In this document: positions 51,469 through 51,547 of the stretch, piece after piece
Layout of the letters: each line of letters starts with the position of its first letter
Position numbering within the stretch: position 1 is the first letter of the stretch
Assembly (NCBI RefSeq): GCF_934754915.1
Contig: NZ_CAKVKB010000012.1
Coordinates: 1 to 51,547 of the forward strand
Reading direction: 5' to 3'
DNA from: an uncultured Clostridium sp.
GTDB lineage: Bacteria; Bacillota; Clostridia; Clostridiales; Clostridiaceae
DNA: 51,547 nt
Made by a program: the position numbers and the translations under genes
The notes under the pieces: generated by a model
Database searches by the model: none
What the model was told of the DNA's origin: nothing
What the model saw: only the letters and a program-made list of their open reading frames with translations

Positions 51469-51547
51469 ATGAGTATAGATAGAATAAATAGAAGTTCTTT
51501 TATAAATATGTATAATTCAAATTCAAATAAGACTGTAAAGCAATTTA
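51469..51547 (+). CDS. flgM: Probable anti-sigma-28 factor FlgM, 3' end cut off by the window edge
   Basis: Only 26 codons are visible, beginning MSIDRINRSSFINMYN. This resembles the short N-terminus of clostridial FlgM (pattern MxIxxInxxxxinxY). The position right after fliY and behind a sigma-28-type promoter fits flgM, which usually heads the flgM-flgN-flgK operon. AGGAG (51456-51460) is 8 bases from ATG 51469; an in-frame ATG at 51463 is too close. The identification rests mostly on context. Confidence 0.55.
   Translation, partial: MSIDRINRSSFINMYNSNSNKTVKQF

Overview
The window is AT-rich chromosomal DNA from a low-GC Gram-positive anaerobe, almost certainly a cluster I Clostridium close to the C. 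butyricum / C. beijerinckii / C. acetobutylicum group. The evidence is the strong GGAGG ribosome-binding sites, AGA/ATA-biased codons, a single-chain pyruvate:ferredoxin oxidoreductase, a flavodoxin, a pyrophosphate-type phosphofructokinase, a Gram-positive dlt operon and a Bacillus/Clostridium-style chemotaxis set (CheC, CheD, FliY). I cannot fix the species from sequence alone. No prophage, insertion sequence, CRISPR array, rRNA or tRNA was seen. This is mostly ordinary core genome.

Layout: 1-5.4 kb holds a truncated ABC-F ATPase, a TetR regulator, a DUF4397 protein with an unknown partner, and a cysteine-desulfurase-like enzyme. 5.6-9.8 kb holds a PPi-type phosphofructokinase and a metal-homeostasis group (MntP manganese exporter, Fur-family regulator, ZnuB/ZnuC-type importer without its binding protein). 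10-14.4 kb is a complete dltD-dltX-dltA-dltB-dltC operon for D-alanylation of teichoic acids; dltX is a 46-residue gene that is easily missed. 14.5-23 kb holds single genes: small hypotheticals, oligoendopeptidase F, a rhomboid protease overlapping a YjdF-like membrane protein, glutamate dehydrogenase, and a membrane glycosyltransferase. 23-32.4 kb carries a type II topoisomerase pair (parE/parC-like), a DJ-1 protein, RecJ, MurG and a flavodoxin. 32.6-40.2 kb has PFOR with an unexplained leader, a Cys-rich DUF1292 protein, an aspartate aminotransferase, a HAD phosphatase and a class IV aminotransferase. 40.3-51.5 kb is a chemotaxis and motor-switch cluster: fapA-cheW-cheD-cheB-cheR-cheA-cheC-cheY, a 237-bp gap with a palindromic repeat, then cheW-fliM-fliY, a terminator, and the start of a probable flgM behind a sigma-28-type promoter.

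How the genes work together: CheA, CheW, CheY, CheB, CheR, CheD, CheC and FliY form a full signal-transduction and adaptation circuit acting on FliM/FliY at the flagellar switch. DltA charges DltC with D-alanine, and DltB, DltX and DltD move it to the cell surface. PFOR with flavodoxin, and PPi-PFK with GDH and AspC, belong to central fermentative carbon and nitrogen metabolism.

The least explained signals are (i) a family of short dispersed intergenic repeats of about 110 bp (at least seven copies, in both orientations), (ii) a roughly 150-nt potentially structured leader upstream of PFOR, (iii) a tetra-CxC metallothionein-like N-terminus on the DUF1292 protein, (iv) a Walker A motif in the ZnuC-type ATPase with Cys in place of the invariant Gly, and (v) hairpins upstream of recJ and between cheY and cheW. 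I did not find a convincing new multi-gene system.
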